The notes under the pieces are model-generated. The model did not search any database. It had not been told where the DNA came from and was given only the letters and a program-made list of their open reading frames with translations. A program made the translations under genes and the position numbers. A DNA stretch of 64,000 bases, from assembly GCF_003853415.1 (NCBI RefSeq), contig NZ_QTPP01000003.1, forward strand, positions 1 through 64,000, in the 5' to 3' direction. Source of the stretch: Burkholderia sp. Bp9142. Its GTDB lineage: Bacteria; Pseudomonadota; Gammaproteobacteria; Burkholderiales; Burkholderiaceae. The number at the start of each line of letters is the position of its first letter. The stretch's first letter is position 1. Shown piece by piece: positions 8,150 through 17,348 of this stretch.

Positions 8150-11100
8150 GGCTGGTTGTCGTCCCGTTGGGCCGCGGCCTTCGGCGGCAGCGGCGAGAAA
8201 TAGCCGATCAACAGCAGCAGCACGCCGATGCCGATGAACGACACGATGCGTTCGATGCCGGTGACGTGCGACAGGTCGAACAGGAACAGCTTGATCACGG
8301 TGAGCGCGAGCAGCGCGGCGCCGACGAACCACAGCGGACGCAACCCGCGACGCGTGGCCCAGATCATCGTCGCGAGCGCGCAAAGCGTCCAGTACACCGA
8401 AACCGACGCCTGCACGAGCGTCGATTCCGCCATGGCGTCGAATGCGTACGGCACGCCGGTCCAGTGATGCAGCGTGCGCAGCAGGATCGCGTTCAGCCAC
8501 AGGAAGGCCGTCGCGCCGGCCGCGCCGAGCAGCTCGACGCGATAGTTGCCGAATGGCCAGCCGAGCTTGCGCGCGCGCACGAACCACGACGCGGCGAGTG
8601 CATAGACCACCACGAGCACGAGATCGAGCGGATTGAGCAGCGGGATGCGCGCCCAGCTGCCGCCGTCCTGCGTGAAGTTCGCGTAGAAGGTCCAGACCCA
8701 CATCACGACGATCAGCGGCAAGGACGCGAGCGCGCATACGCGCGCGATGCCTTCGCGGCGCGTCAGCCACATGCCGGCGAACGCGAACAGGCTCCAGCCG
8801 ACCATGAACACCTGCTGGATCCCGAACGACGACAGCACGGTGTCGGTGTCATACGCCAGATGGAAACGGTGATGCAGCGTGCGCAGCAGCAGCGCGTTGA
8901 ACCACAGGAATACGGTCGCGAGCCCCGCGAGATCGGCCGCAAGCGGATGCCAGGTGACGCCGAGCGTCTTCAGGCGGCGCAGCCAGGTGGCGAACGCGAC
9001 GAAGATCAGCAGTTGCGCGACGTCGAGCGGATTGAGCAGCGGCAGCCAGAACAGCGGCGACGCGTCGCCGTCGCTCGTCACGCTGGCGATGCTCCACAGC
9101 CACAGCAGCGCGGCGAGCGGCGCGGCACCCCATACCTGGTACGCACGCGGGAACGCGGCGACCGGCCAGCGCAGCCGCGAGCCGGGGCCCGCCACCAGCA
9201 GGAGCAGCGCGCCGAAGCCGTAGGCCCACGCACTCCAGCTCCACGCGCCTTCGGGCACGAACGCGCGCAGGCGCCAGAAGCCTTCGAGCGAGCATAGCCC
9301 GCACAACGTCCAGAACATCAGCGTGTGCAGCGGCGCGATCACGGGGACGGGGATGGCCGCGACGGCCGACGTTTCCGTCGCGCCCGTCGTGCCGCGCGAC
9401 TGACGCAGCAGCAGCGCATAGCATGCGATGACGGCGATCGGCCACGCGAACGCACCCATGCCCGACAGCGGCGCCTCGTGCGAATCGAACGCGCGCATTG
9501 CGAGCAGCGCGAGCACCGGCGTCAGCGCGAGCGCCGGCCATTCGGCGATCGGCCAGGCGAGCTTGCGGCGCGCGACGTGCGCCAGCCACGCGGTGCCGGC
9601 GGCGAACAGCGCGGTCGCATCGACGACGAAGCGGTCCGCATGCAGATCGACGTGACGGCTCGCGTAGACGAGGATCTCGTGCAGCCCGCCGCTCAGCCAC
9701 CACAGCAGCCCCCACGCCGCAGCGGCCGCGCCGACATCCGGCATCCACGCATGCCATGCGCGCGCTTCGTCGCGCCCGTGCAGCCACCAGCCGGTGAACA
9801 GCCCGGCAAGCGCGATCAGCAGCATCGCGATATACGCGCTGTTGAGCACCGGCAGCGAGCTCGCGTCGGCCGGCCCGAGCAGGCTCGTGAAGAATGCGCC
9901 GGCCGCGGCGACCTGCATCAGCAGGCCGAAGCCGAACGGCGCAAGGCGCTTCTCGCGCACGCCGACCCACACGATCGCCGCGCCTTCGATCGCCCATGCG
10001 GCGCTCGTCGTCGGACCCGAGAACGCGAGCGGCACCGCGAGCGTCGCGAAGATCACCGCGAGCGCGAGCATCGCTTCGAACAGCAGCGCGAGACGATCGC
10101 GGCGCCGTGCGAGCCATGCGGCGACCGCGACGTAGAGCGCAGACAGCGCGACGGCGCTCCACGCGAGCCCGAACGGCATGTCCTTCACGAGCGACGCCTG
10201 CAGCGCGGTCGCGACGATCGGCGTGCCGAACACGAGCGTGCCGTCCACGTAGTGGCGCAGTGCCAGTTCGCGTTTCACCGCGTACAGCAGCGCAATGCCG
10301 ACATACATCAGGAAGAACAGGATCAGGAACGGTTCGGTGGTGGCGAACAGCGCGGGGCGGTACGCCGTCACGCCCCACGCGGAGCCGATCGTGAAGGTGA
10401 ACACGAAGCCGAGCAGGTTCAGCGGACGCCAGGCCTTGAACCACGCGATCGCGAAGATGCCCGTGTTCAGCAATGCGTAGTAGCTGAACAGCGCGACATG
10501 GCTGCCATGGCCGGTCGACAGCAGCACCGGCGCGAGAAAGCCGCCCGCGCTTCCCATGAACGCGAGCGGCAGCGCGTTCTGCTTCACCGCGAGGAAGGCG
10601 CTCAGTGCGCACACCGCGACCATCAGCGGGAACGCCGCGCCGACCGGCAGCAGCGCATAGAGCTTGGTCGCCGCGAAGATCGTCAGGTACAGGATGCCGA
10701 TGCCGCCGCCCTGCAGCACGAGGCCGTACGCCGCGCGGCGCGCACGCACGCGCCAGCCGATCGCGAGCAGCGCGGCCGCGGCGAGCGCCGTGCCGGCCAG
10801 GCGGAATTCGATCGGCAGCAGGTTGTTGTCGGCCGCGTACTTGAGCAGGAACGCGACGCCGAAGAACAGCACGACGATGCCGACGCGCACGACCGTGTTG
10901 CCGCCGAGCAGCCAGTCGCGTGCGGCGCGGAGCGCGCGTTCGGCGATGCCGGGCTCGCGGGGCGCCGGCGGGGCGGGCGGGGCAGGGCGGGCGGTCGTGG
11001 CGGGCGGATTCGTCGTGGCGCGGGCAGCGGCACCCGCTTCGTTCATCCGCGCGGCGGCTGCCGGTGCGGGAGCGGGTGTGAACGTCGACGACGGCGTGTC

Positions 11101-11514
11101 GGCATTCGCGACGGCGGGCTGCACGGACGGCCGCGGCGGCATTGCGGCGGGCGCGGGCGTGACGGTGACGGACGTCGCCTGCGCGGCGCTGCCTGTTTCG
11201 GGGGCACCGGCGGCACCGGCCTTTGCGCCGGCGAGCTGGCCGCGCAGCACGGCGAGCTCGCGCGTGAGCGTGTCGACCGTCGCTTCGAGACGGGCGACGC
11301 GATCGGCGAGCGTCGCGGGCGGCTGTTGCGGCGTCGCGGGAGTCGTCGATATTGGGGCCGTGCCGCCGCTGTCGCGCTTGCGTTGTTGCAGCGCGTGGCC
11401 TATGCAGAATCCGATGGCCGCACCGAGCAGCGTGCCGTTGGCGGCGGAGAAATCCCCGAACAATGCGGCGATACCGCCCACGATGAAACCGATTGCGGCC
11501 AAAGCCCAATTCAT
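8146..11514 (-). CDS. DUF2339 domain-containing polytopic membrane protein
   Basis: 1122 residues. A first hydrophobic segment (WALAAIGFIVGGIAALFG) is followed by a polar stretch with a likely coiled coil (LADRVARLEATVDTLTRELAVLRGQL) and an Ala/Pro-rich linker. The rest is a very long series of transmembrane helices, more than twenty by eye, containing repeated LNAILLRTLHH-like units. This matches DUF2339. Function is unknown; a bulk membrane role in envelope assembly is only inference. First gene of a two-gene operon with DUF3999. Confidence 0.88.
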   Translation of the reverse strand: MNWALAAIGFIVGGIAALFGDFSAANGTLLGAAIGFCIGHALQQRKRDSGGTAPISTTPATPQQPPATLADRVARLEATVDTLTRELAVLRGQLAGAKAGAAGAPETGSAAQATSVTVTPAPAAMPPRPSVQPAVANADTPSSTFTPAPAPAAAARMNEAGAAARATTNPPATTARPAPPAPPAPREPGIAERALRAARDWLLGGNTVVRVGIVVLFFGVAFLLKYAADNNLLPIEFRLAGTALAAAALLAIGWRVRARRAAYGLVLQGGGIGILYLTIFAATKLYALLPVGAAFPLMVAVCALSAFLAVKQNALPLAFMGSAGGFLAPVLLSTGHGSHVALFSYYALLNTGIFAIAWFKAWRPLNLLGFVFTFTIGSAWGVTAYRPALFATTEPFLILFFLMYVGIALLYAVKRELALRHYVDGTLVFGTPIVATALQASLVKDMPFGLAWSAVALSALYVAVAAWLARRRDRLALLFEAMLALAVIFATLAVPLAFSGPTTSAAWAIEGAAIVWVGVREKRLAPFGFGLLMQVAAAGAFFTSLLGPADASSLPVLNSAYIAMLLIALAGLFTGWWLHGRDEARAWHAWMPDVGAAAAAWGLLWWLSGGLHEILVYASRHVDLHADRFVVDATALFAAGTAWLAHVARRKLAWPIAEWPALALTPVLALLAMRAFDSHEAPLSGMGAFAWPIAVIACYALLLRQSRGTTGATETSAVAAIPVPVIAPLHTLMFWTLCGLCSLEGFWRLRAFVPEGAWSWSAWAYGFGALLLLVAGPGSRLRWPVAAFPRAYQVWGAAPLAALLWLWSIASVTSDGDASPLFWLPLLNPLDVAQLLIFVAFATWLRRLKTLGVTWHPLAADLAGLATVFLWFNALLLRTLHHRFHLAYDTDTVLSSFGIQQVFMVGWSLFAFAGMWLTRREGIARVCALASLPLIVVMWVWTFYANFTQDGGSWARIPLLNPLDLVLVVVYALAASWFVRARKLGWPFGNYRVELLGAAGATAFLWLNAILLRTLHHWTGVPYAFDAMAESTLVQASVSVYWTLCALATMIWATRRGLRPLWFVGAALLALTVIKLFLFDLSHVTGIERIVSFIGIGVLLLLIGYFSPLPPKAAAQRDDNQP

Positions 11515-12113
11515 CGCCTAGCTCCCTCTCTCATTTCGTTTTCGTCCTTCGATCGCCGCGCGGGCCGATCGAGGCTGTTTCGGCATGGCCGGCAGGCGAA
11601 CCGGCATGCGTGCACCGCTGGCGCCGCGCCGCGCGCAAGGCGCGCGGCGACGTCGCAATCAGTGTGGTTGCCGGCAATGTATCACAGCGGCCATGCGGGA
11701 TTTTCTGGGTTGCGCGCGGGCCGCGAAACGTGGCTGTCGCGCGTTCGCCGTCCGCGACTTTCGTATGACCATTCTTTTTGTTCGTACGGGATGAGCCGTA
11801 CGGTTCGATCGGACGTGAAGTTGTCCCAAAGCGACGCGCGTGAATCACGCCTGGGTGCAAAGCGACGCCGCTCGAGCGCCACGCTGCTGCGCACAACTCC
11901 CGCGCGTGATGCCCGTCGTTGCTGGCCGTGCGCGTATTGCATTGCCGCAATCGGGTACCCCCGCGCGCCGCGTCCCGTGTGGCGGGGCTGCCGGGTGTGT
12001 CGTATTTGCGCAAGCGTTTGTCGTAATTCGTCGGCAGGTCGGGGTTTTTTCTGGCAACTATGTAGGCACGCTATGACACGCGTGAGTCCCCGCTACACGA
12101 GGAGAAGGTTTCA
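11515..12113. other. Intergenic region upstream of choV
   Basis: About 600 nt between divergent genes, without a supportable ORF. A direct repeat CGTACGG occurs at 11783-11789 and 11797-11803 (14-nt period). A ribosome site GGAGAAGG precedes choV. No convincing sigma70 or sigma54 promoter was found: a TGGC...TTGC pair near 11922-11940 has the wrong spacing. Confidence 0.5.
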
Positions 12114-13283
12114 ATGGATGCCCCCAAGGTCGTGGTCGAAGGTCTGTGCAAGGTGTTTGGAAGCAATCCGCAGCAGGCGCTCGACATGCTCGCTGCCGGT
12201 GCGACGAAAGATGATGTGCTCAAGCGTACCGGTCAGGTGGTCGGCGTGCACAACGTATCGTTCGACGTGCAGGAAGGCGAAATATTCGTGCTGATGGGCC
12301 TGTCCGGCTCCGGCAAATCCACGCTGATCCGCCTCGTGAACCGGCTGGTCGATCCGAGCGCCGGCAAGGTGATGATCGACGGGCTCGACGTCGCGTCGGC
12401 ACGCCGCTCGGCGCTGACCGCGCTGCGCCGCAAGGACATGAGCATGGTGTTCCAGTCGTTCGCGCTGATGCCGCATCGCACCGTGGTGTCGAATGCCGCG
12501 TTCGGCCTCGAGGTCGCGGGCGTCGGCAAGAAGGAGCGCGAACGCCGTGCGATGGAAGTGCTCGAGCAGGTCGGCCTCGCACCGTTCTCGCACAAGCTGC
12601 CGTCCGAGCTGTCGGGCGGGATGCAGCAGCGCGTCGGCCTGGCCCGCGCGCTGGCCGTGAACCCGTCGCTGATGATCATGGACGAGGCGTTCTCCGCGCT
12701 CGATCCGCTCAAGCGCCGCGAAATGCAGGACGTGCTGCTGCAACTGCAGAAGGAGCAGCGCCGCACGATCATGTTCGTGTCGCACGACCTCGAGGAGGCG
12801 CTGCGCATCGGCAACCGCATCGCGATCATGGAGGGCGGCCGGCTCGTGCAGGTCGGCACGCCGCAGGACATCATCGCGAACCCGGCCGACGACTACGTGC
12901 GCGCGTTCTTCGACGGCATCGACACGAGCCGCTACCTCACGGCAGGCGACCTGATGCAGACGGGTGCCGTGCCGACCCTGTCGAAGTGCGATGCCGCGAA
13001 CGTCGCGGCGACGCTGAATGGCAGTGCCGAATACGCGTTCGTGCTCGACGCCGGACGCAAGATCCGCGGCTTCGTCACGCGCGATGCGATCGGTCAGGAC
13101 ACGCCGTCCGTGCGGCCGATCGAAAGCATCCGGCGCGATGCGTCGCTCGAACATGTCGTCGCGCGCGTGGTCGCGAGCCCGAATGCACTGCCGGTCGTCG
13201 ACGACGACGGCTGCTATTGCGGCTCGGTCGATCGTGCGCTCATCCTGAAGGCCATCACGCGTTCGCGAGGCTCCCATGTCTGA
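12114..13283 (+). CDS. choV: Choline/glycine betaine ABC transporter, ATP-binding protein
   Basis: 389 residues. Walker A GLSGSGKST is at about 62-70, the Q-loop at about 114, the signature LSGGMQQR at 166-173 and Walker B LMIMDE at 186-191. The N-terminal LDMLAAGATKDDVL segment and the C-terminal CBS-like region (about 270-389) are typical of the ProV/OpuAA/ChoV group of osmolyte importers. It powers uptake by ChoW with ChoX. It overlaps choW by 8 nt. The symbol follows the choXWV group rather than proV because the linked binding protein is choline-type and a GlxA-like regulator is linked; substrate is an inference. Confidence 0.85.
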   Translation: MDAPKVVVEGLCKVFGSNPQQALDMLAAGATKDDVLKRTGQVVGVHNVSFDVQEGEIFVLMGLSGSGKSTLIRLVNRLVDPSAGKVMIDGLDVASARRSALTALRRKDMSMVFQSFALMPHRTVVSNAAFGLEVAGVGKKERERRAMEVLEQVGLAPFSHKLPSELSGGMQQRVGLARALAVNPSLMIMDEAFSALDPLKRREMQDVLLQLQKEQRRTIMFVSHDLEEALRIGNRIAIMEGGRLVQVGTPQDIIANPADDYVRAFFDGIDTSRYLTAGDLMQTGAVPTLSKCDAANVAATLNGSAEYAFVLDAGRKIRGFVTRDAIGQDTPSVRPIESIRRDASLEHVVARVVASPNALPVVDDDGCYCGSVDRALILKAITRSRGSHV

Positions 13284-14172
13284 AATGATTCCGCTCGGTA
13301 CCTGGGTCGACCAGTCCGTTCACTACCTGCTCGACCATGACGCGGCGACGTTCGATGCGATCGGCCGCGCGATCGAGGGCCTCGCCGCATTCGTCGAGCA
13401 CAGCCTGCAGGCGATCCCGATGTGGCTGATGATGGCGATCTTCATCGGCGTCGGCTTGTGGCGCGTGGGCTGGCGCTTCGCGCTGTTCACCACTGCGTCG
13501 CTGCTGCTGATCTTCGCGACGGGCTTCTGGGACCAGACGGTCATCACGCTCGGGCTCACGCTGTCGTCGACGATCGTCAGCCTCGTGCTCGGCATTCCGC
13601 TCGGCGTCTGGGCCGCGAAGAGCAAGTGGGTCGCCGCCATCGTGCGTCCGATCCTCGACCTGATGCAGACGATGCCCGCGTTCGTCTACCTGATTCCGGC
13701 CGCGATGCTGTTCGGTCTCGGCCGCGTGCCGGGGATCCTGTCGACGGTGATCTTCGCGATGCCGCCGGCCGTGCGCCTGACGAGCCTCGGCATCCGTCAC
13801 GTGAACCGCGAGATCGTCGAAGCCGGCCAGGCATTCGGCTGCACGCCGTGGCAGCTGCTGTACAAGGTGCAGTTCCCGAATGCGCTGCCGTCGATCATGC
13901 AGGGCGTGAACCAGACGATCATGATGGCGCTGTCGATGGTGATCATCGCGTCGATGGTCGGCGCGGGCGGCCTCGGCAACGACGTGCTCGCGAGTATCCA
14001 GCGCCTCGACATCGGCCTCGGCTTCGAAAGCGGCCTGTCGGTCGTGCTGCTCGCGATCATTCTCGACCGCATCACCGAAAGCTTCGGCCGTGCGCCGGGC
14101 ACCGCGAAAGCACCGCTGTTCTCGGGCCTGAAGCAGCTGTTTCGCGTGAAGGCTGCACCCGCTCAAGCCTGA
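13276..14172 (+). CDS. choW: Choline/glycine betaine ABC transporter, permease
   Basis: 298 residues, at least six hydrophobic segments. The EAA loop (EAGQAFGCTPWQLLYKVQFPNALPSIMQG) sits in the C-terminal half and contacts the ATPase. The N-terminus has ProW-like features (LGTWVDQSVHYLLDHDAATFDAIG). It starts inside the end of choV, so the two are co-translated. Confidence 0.88.
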   Translation: MSEMIPLGTWVDQSVHYLLDHDAATFDAIGRAIEGLAAFVEHSLQAIPMWLMMAIFIGVGLWRVGWRFALFTTASLLLIFATGFWDQTVITLGLTLSSTIVSLVLGIPLGVWAAKSKWVAAIVRPILDLMQTMPAFVYLIPAAMLFGLGRVPGILSTVIFAMPPAVRLTSLGIRHVNREIVEAGQAFGCTPWQLLYKVQFPNALPSIMQGVNQTIMMALSMVIIASMVGAGGLGNDVLASIQRLDIGLGFESGLSVVLLAIILDRITESFGRAPGTAKAPLFSGLKQLFRVKAAPAQA

Positions 14173-14178
14173 TCCGCC

Positions 14179-14208
14179 GGCGGCCGGTTCGTCTTCCGGC
14201 CGCCTTCC
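14179..14208 (+). terminator. GC-rich hairpin between choW and the regulator
   Basis: Stem GGCGGCCGG (14179-14187) with CCGGCCGCC (14196-14204) and an 8-nt loop, followed by TTCCCC. The T tract is weak, so it may reduce rather than stop transcription into the downstream genes. Confidence 0.4.
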
Positions 14209-14290
14209 CCGATTCGACACCGGCTTTCCGCGGCGCGCGCCGCGGGGCTGGCGTCCTGCAACCTGCTCAACCGTTCGCCAGGAGCCCGAT

Positions 14291-15289
14291 GTGACGTCCG
14301 CCGCCGCCGCCGTGCCCGCCGCTTGCGTTTCACCGGTTTCGTCCCTTGCCCATTTCGGCTTCCTGACACTGCCGAATTTTTCGATGATCGCGTTCTCGAG
14401 CGCGGTCGAAGTGCTTCGGATGGCGAACTATGTCGGGCGCGCCGACCATTACCAGTGGTCGATCTACTCGCTCGACGGCGCTCCCGTGCATGCCAGCAAC
14501 GGCATCGCGGTGCGGCCGACCCAGGCGCTCGACTACGCGAACCTGCCCGACGTGATGATCGTGTGCGGCGGGATTCGCATCCGTGACGTGGTCGACGACG
14601 GCGCGCGCGACACGCTCGCGGCGCTCGCCGAACGCGGGCTGCCGCTGGGTGGCATCTGTACCGGCGCGTATGCGCTGATGTCGGGCGGGCTGCTCGACGG
14701 CTATCGCTGTACCGTGCACTGGGAGAACCTGTCCTCGCTGCATGCGGAGTTTCCGCAGGTGGGTTTCGCCGACGAGCTGTTCGTCGTCGACCGCGACCGG
14801 CTCACCTGCACCGGCGGCACCGCGCCGCTCGACCTGATGCTGAACCTCGTCGGCATGCGTTTCGGCCAGCAGCTCGCCGCGCAGGTGTCGGAGCAGTTCA
14901 TCCTCGAGCGCATCCGCAGCTCGACCGACACGCAGCCGATTCCGGTCGATGCGCGCGTCGGCTTCTCGCGCGCGGAGCTGATCGAGGTCGTGCGGCTGAT
15001 GGAGGCGAACATCGAGGAGCCGCTGTCGCTCGAGGAACTCGCGCGGCTCGTGCGGCTGTCGCAGCGGCACCTGCAGCGAATGTTCAAGGTGTACCTGAAC
15101 GTGTCGCCGACCCACTATTACCTGACGCTGCGGCTGAAGCGCGCGCGCGACCTGCTGCGCACGACCGACGCGTCGATCGCGCGCGTGACGACGACGTGCG
15201 GATTCCATTCGCCGTGTCACTTCAGCAAGGCGTATCGCGCGCAGTTCGGTCACGCGCCGAGCTACGAGCGCCGGCTGCCGGGGCGCTGA
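14291..15289 (+). CDS. GlxA/AraC-family regulator with DJ-1/PfpI domain
   Basis: 332 residues. The N-terminal half is a DJ-1/PfpI-like amidotransferase-fold sensing domain (GGICTGAYALMSGGLLDGYRC, TCTGGTAPLDL). The C-terminal half is an AraC helix-turn-helix pair (LSLEELARLVRLSQRHLQRMF ... CGFHSPCHFSKAYRAQFG). GbdR, CdhR and related regulators of betaine and carnitine catabolism have this design. It lies inside the cho cluster, so local control of betaine/carnitine uptake is likely. Start is GTG 14291 with AGGAG about 7 nt upstream: the ATG two bases before runs straight into TGA. Confidence 0.85.
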   Translation: MTSAAAAVPAACVSPVSSLAHFGFLTLPNFSMIAFSSAVEVLRMANYVGRADHYQWSIYSLDGAPVHASNGIAVRPTQALDYANLPDVMIVCGGIRIRDVVDDGARDTLAALAERGLPLGGICTGAYALMSGGLLDGYRCTVHWENLSSLHAEFPQVGFADELFVVDRDRLTCTGGTAPLDLMLNLVGMRFGQQLAAQVSEQFILERIRSSTDTQPIPVDARVGFSRAELIEVVRLMEANIEEPLSLEELARLVRLSQRHLQRMFKVYLNVSPTHYYLTLRLKRARDLLRTTDASIARVTTTCGFHSPCHFSKAYRAQFGHAPSYERRLPGR

Positions 15290-15399
15290 CACGACCCGCA
15301 CGAGCCATTCGGTTCGCGACGCCGCCGGGATCGCGGCGCGCGGCTTCAACCATCGATCCCGCACCCATGAAAAACGACGTCACTTTGAGGAGAAGACAG

Positions 15400-16347
15400 A
15401 TGAAGCGCCTATTGATCGCAGCGGTATGCGGGATCGGGATCGCGGCACCGATGTCGGCGGTTTATGCGGCCGACCCGCCCGTGTGCAAGAACGTGCGCTT
15501 CGCGGACGTCGGCTGGTCCGACATCGCGGCCACTACCGGCATCGCATCGACGATGCTGCAGGGGCTCGGCTACGCGCCGACCAAGACGATCGCGTCGGTG
15601 CCGATCACGTTCGCCGGCATCAAGAGCAAGCAGATCGACGTGTTCCTCGGCTACTGGTCGCCGACGATGGACCCGATCATCCAGCCGTTCACGAAGGCCG
15701 GCACGATCAAGGTGCTCGCCACGCCTAACCTGACCGGCGCGAAATACACGCTCGCGGTGCCCGACTACGTGTACCAGGGCGGCCTGAAGTCGTTCGCCGA
15801 CATCCAGAAGTATGCGGACAAGCTCAACGGCAAGATCTACGGGATCGAGCCGGGCAACGACGGCAACGCGCTGATCAAGAAGATGATCGACGGCAACCAG
15901 TTCGGCCTCGGCAAGTTCAAGCTGGTCGAGTCGAGCGAGGCCGGGATGCTGGTCGAGGTGAACCGCGCGGTCCGCGACAAGCAGTGGATCGTGTTCCTCG
16001 GCTGGGAGCCGCATCCGATGAACGTGCAGATGAAGATCGATTACCTGACCGGCGGCGACGACGTGTTCGGCCCGAACTACGGCGAAGCGAAGGTGCTGAC
16101 GGCCACGCCGCCCGACTACGCGCAGCGCTGCCCGAACGTCGCGAAGTTCGTGTCGAACCTGCAGTTCACGACGGCGATCGAGAATCACGTGATGGTGCCG
16201 ATCATGAACAAGCAAGAACCGAACAAGGCCGCGGCCGAGTGGCTGAAGGCGAACCCGCAATCCCTCGACAAGTGGCTGGCCGGCGTGACGACGATCGACG
16301 GCAAGCCGGGCCTGCCGGCGGTGAAGGCGTATCTCGGCGTGCATTGA
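15400..16347 (+). CDS. choX: Choline/betaine ABC transporter, periplasmic binding protein
   Basis: 315 residues from ATG 15400, which has GAGGAGA about 9 nt upstream; the longer upstream frame is not protein-like. A signal peptide (MKRLLIAAVCGIGIAAPMSAVYA) is followed by an OpuAC-type domain: VRFADVGWSDIAATTGIA, QIDVFLGYWSPTMDP and FLGWEPHPMN carry the aromatic residues that box the quaternary ammonium group in ChoX-like proteins. It belongs to the choVW transporter although a regulator separates them. A strong terminator follows. Confidence 0.88.
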   Translation: MKRLLIAAVCGIGIAAPMSAVYAADPPVCKNVRFADVGWSDIAATTGIASTMLQGLGYAPTKTIASVPITFAGIKSKQIDVFLGYWSPTMDPIIQPFTKAGTIKVLATPNLTGAKYTLAVPDYVYQGGLKSFADIQKYADKLNGKIYGIEPGNDGNALIKKMIDGNQFGLGKFKLVESSEAGMLVEVNRAVRDKQWIVFLGWEPHPMNVQMKIDYLTGGDDVFGPNYGEAKVLTATPPDYAQRCPNVAKFVSNLQFTTAIENHVMVPIMNKQEPNKAAAEWLKANPQSLDKWLAGVTTIDGKPGLPAVKAYLGVH

Positions 16348-16400
16348 GCAGGGTGTTCGGGATTTTCCCACGTTTGATTGAGATTTGACCGTGGCTATAT

Positions 16401-16445
16401 GCCCCCGAATGACAGGGTAGTGACCTGTGGTTCGGGGGCTTTTTC
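16401..16445 (+). terminator. Rho-independent terminator after choX
   Basis: GCCCCCGAA (16401-16409) pairs with TTCGGGGGC (16431-16439), with an inner ACAGG/CCTGT stem, followed by a run of T (16440-16445). Confidence 0.9.
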
Positions 16446-16608
16446 ATGCTTGTCCGTCGTTCACCATTTCAGATGATTGCGAAAATGAACGATGGAAATA
16501 TAAGAACAATGAGTTATTCGAATTTCGAACTCGTATGATTGAAATCCCCTTCAGGATCGCGCATTTTGGTGTCGTTCATCCATACCAAATTGACGAAGGG
16601 GAATCGGC

Positions 16609-16791
16609 ATGTCGCGCGAGCAGATAGCATCTACTCATTCATTCACTGCCATTGGCTCGCTGGCCAAGCGCAATGGGTGGATCCTCGGGGTCAGTAGTGG
16701 GCTGACGGTTGCCGGGCTCACAGTCGCCTGCGTGGATGGCATCGTTACAGTTGAGGATGACAGCGAGGCCGCCATTGCGGATGGCGCATGA
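16609..16791 (+). pseudogene. Truncated PAAR-type protein (60 aa)
   Basis: Begins MSREQIASTHSFTAIGSLAKRNG and has the repeated hydrophobic V-x-G/V-x-VDG pattern (SSGLTVAGLTVACVDGIVT). Proteins with this start in related Burkholderia are, from memory, longer PAAR-like proteins; here the frame stops after DSEAAIADGA. A GAAGGGG ribosome site precedes the ATG. Its TGA overlaps the ATG of the next gene (ATGA, 16788-16791). It is either a remnant joined to the next gene by recombination or a short translated leader for it. Confidence 0.5.
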
Positions 16792-17348
16792 TCCGCTATT
16801 TTCTCGCCCGAGGGGATCGCGGCGGTAGCGCGACAATCATGGAAGGCCTGCCGACTGTCACCTGCTCGAATCCACCTCCGAGCGTACATATCGCGACGCT
16901 CGATATGAAGACCTACTGCACGGCGTGCGGGCAGGAGGGATTTATCGCCCCGAAAGGGCCTCGGTGGCCCGGTACCGGGCCGAATGGCAAGGCCTGGGCG
17001 CTGAGCGGAGATGTCAACGTTTGCGGGTGCAGTCCTGCGCCCGTGTTCCAGGCCAAGCGTGGCATGAGCATGTCATTCACGGCCGAGCAATTGGCGGCGT
17101 TGACGGGGCAGGTTCCACATCACTTTCATTCGGCGTCTGCCACCGCCGACGAGCACGATGAGCAGTACGTTTTGTGCGACGAACGAAGCGGTCGACCGCT
17201 TGCACATGTTCGGTACCGCATATACACAACGTCAGGTCTGGTCATCAGCGGTGTCACGGATTGGGAGGGACACACGCGACGCATAACAACACGTCGCGCC
17301 GAAAAACTCAGGCTTGAGGTCATGGAGAACAATCGCGATGACCTGTAA
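16788..17348 (+). CDS. PAAR-domain type VI secretion tip protein with C-terminal extension
   Basis: 186 residues. Residues 1-90 match the PAAR family seen in Burkholderia T6SS clusters (IRYFLARGDRGGSATIMEG; CTACGQEGFIAPKGPRWPG; ALSGDVNVCGCSPAPVF), including the Cys-rich zinc-type pattern. After a linker, residues about 125-186 form a transthyretin-like extension (EQYVLCDERSGRPLAHVRYRI; SGVTDWEGHTRRI). PAAR proteins cap the VgrG spike and recruit or carry effectors. It overlaps the next gene by 11 nt, which argues for an effector loaded by this PAAR. No VgrG, Hcp or sheath gene is in the window. Confidence 0.8.
   Translation: MIRYFLARGDRGGSATIMEGLPTVTCSNPPPSVHIATLDMKTYCTACGQEGFIAPKGPRWPGTGPNGKAWALSGDVNVCGCSPAPVFQAKRGMSMSFTAEQLAALTGQVPHHFHSASATADEHDEQYVLCDERSGRPLAHVRYRIYTTSGLVISGVTDWEGHTRRITTRRAEKLRLEVMENNRDDL

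Noticed and set aside
11920..11945. Possible sigma54 promoter (TGGC...TTGC)
   Set aside because: Spacing between the GG and GC elements is 3 nt too long for a -24/-12 promoter.
9325..12294. Plus-strand ORF of 989 codons antisense to the DUF2339 gene
   Set aside because: Arg/Gln/Glu-rich low-complexity shadow of a long high-GC gene; the minus frame has transmembrane periodicity and a good start.
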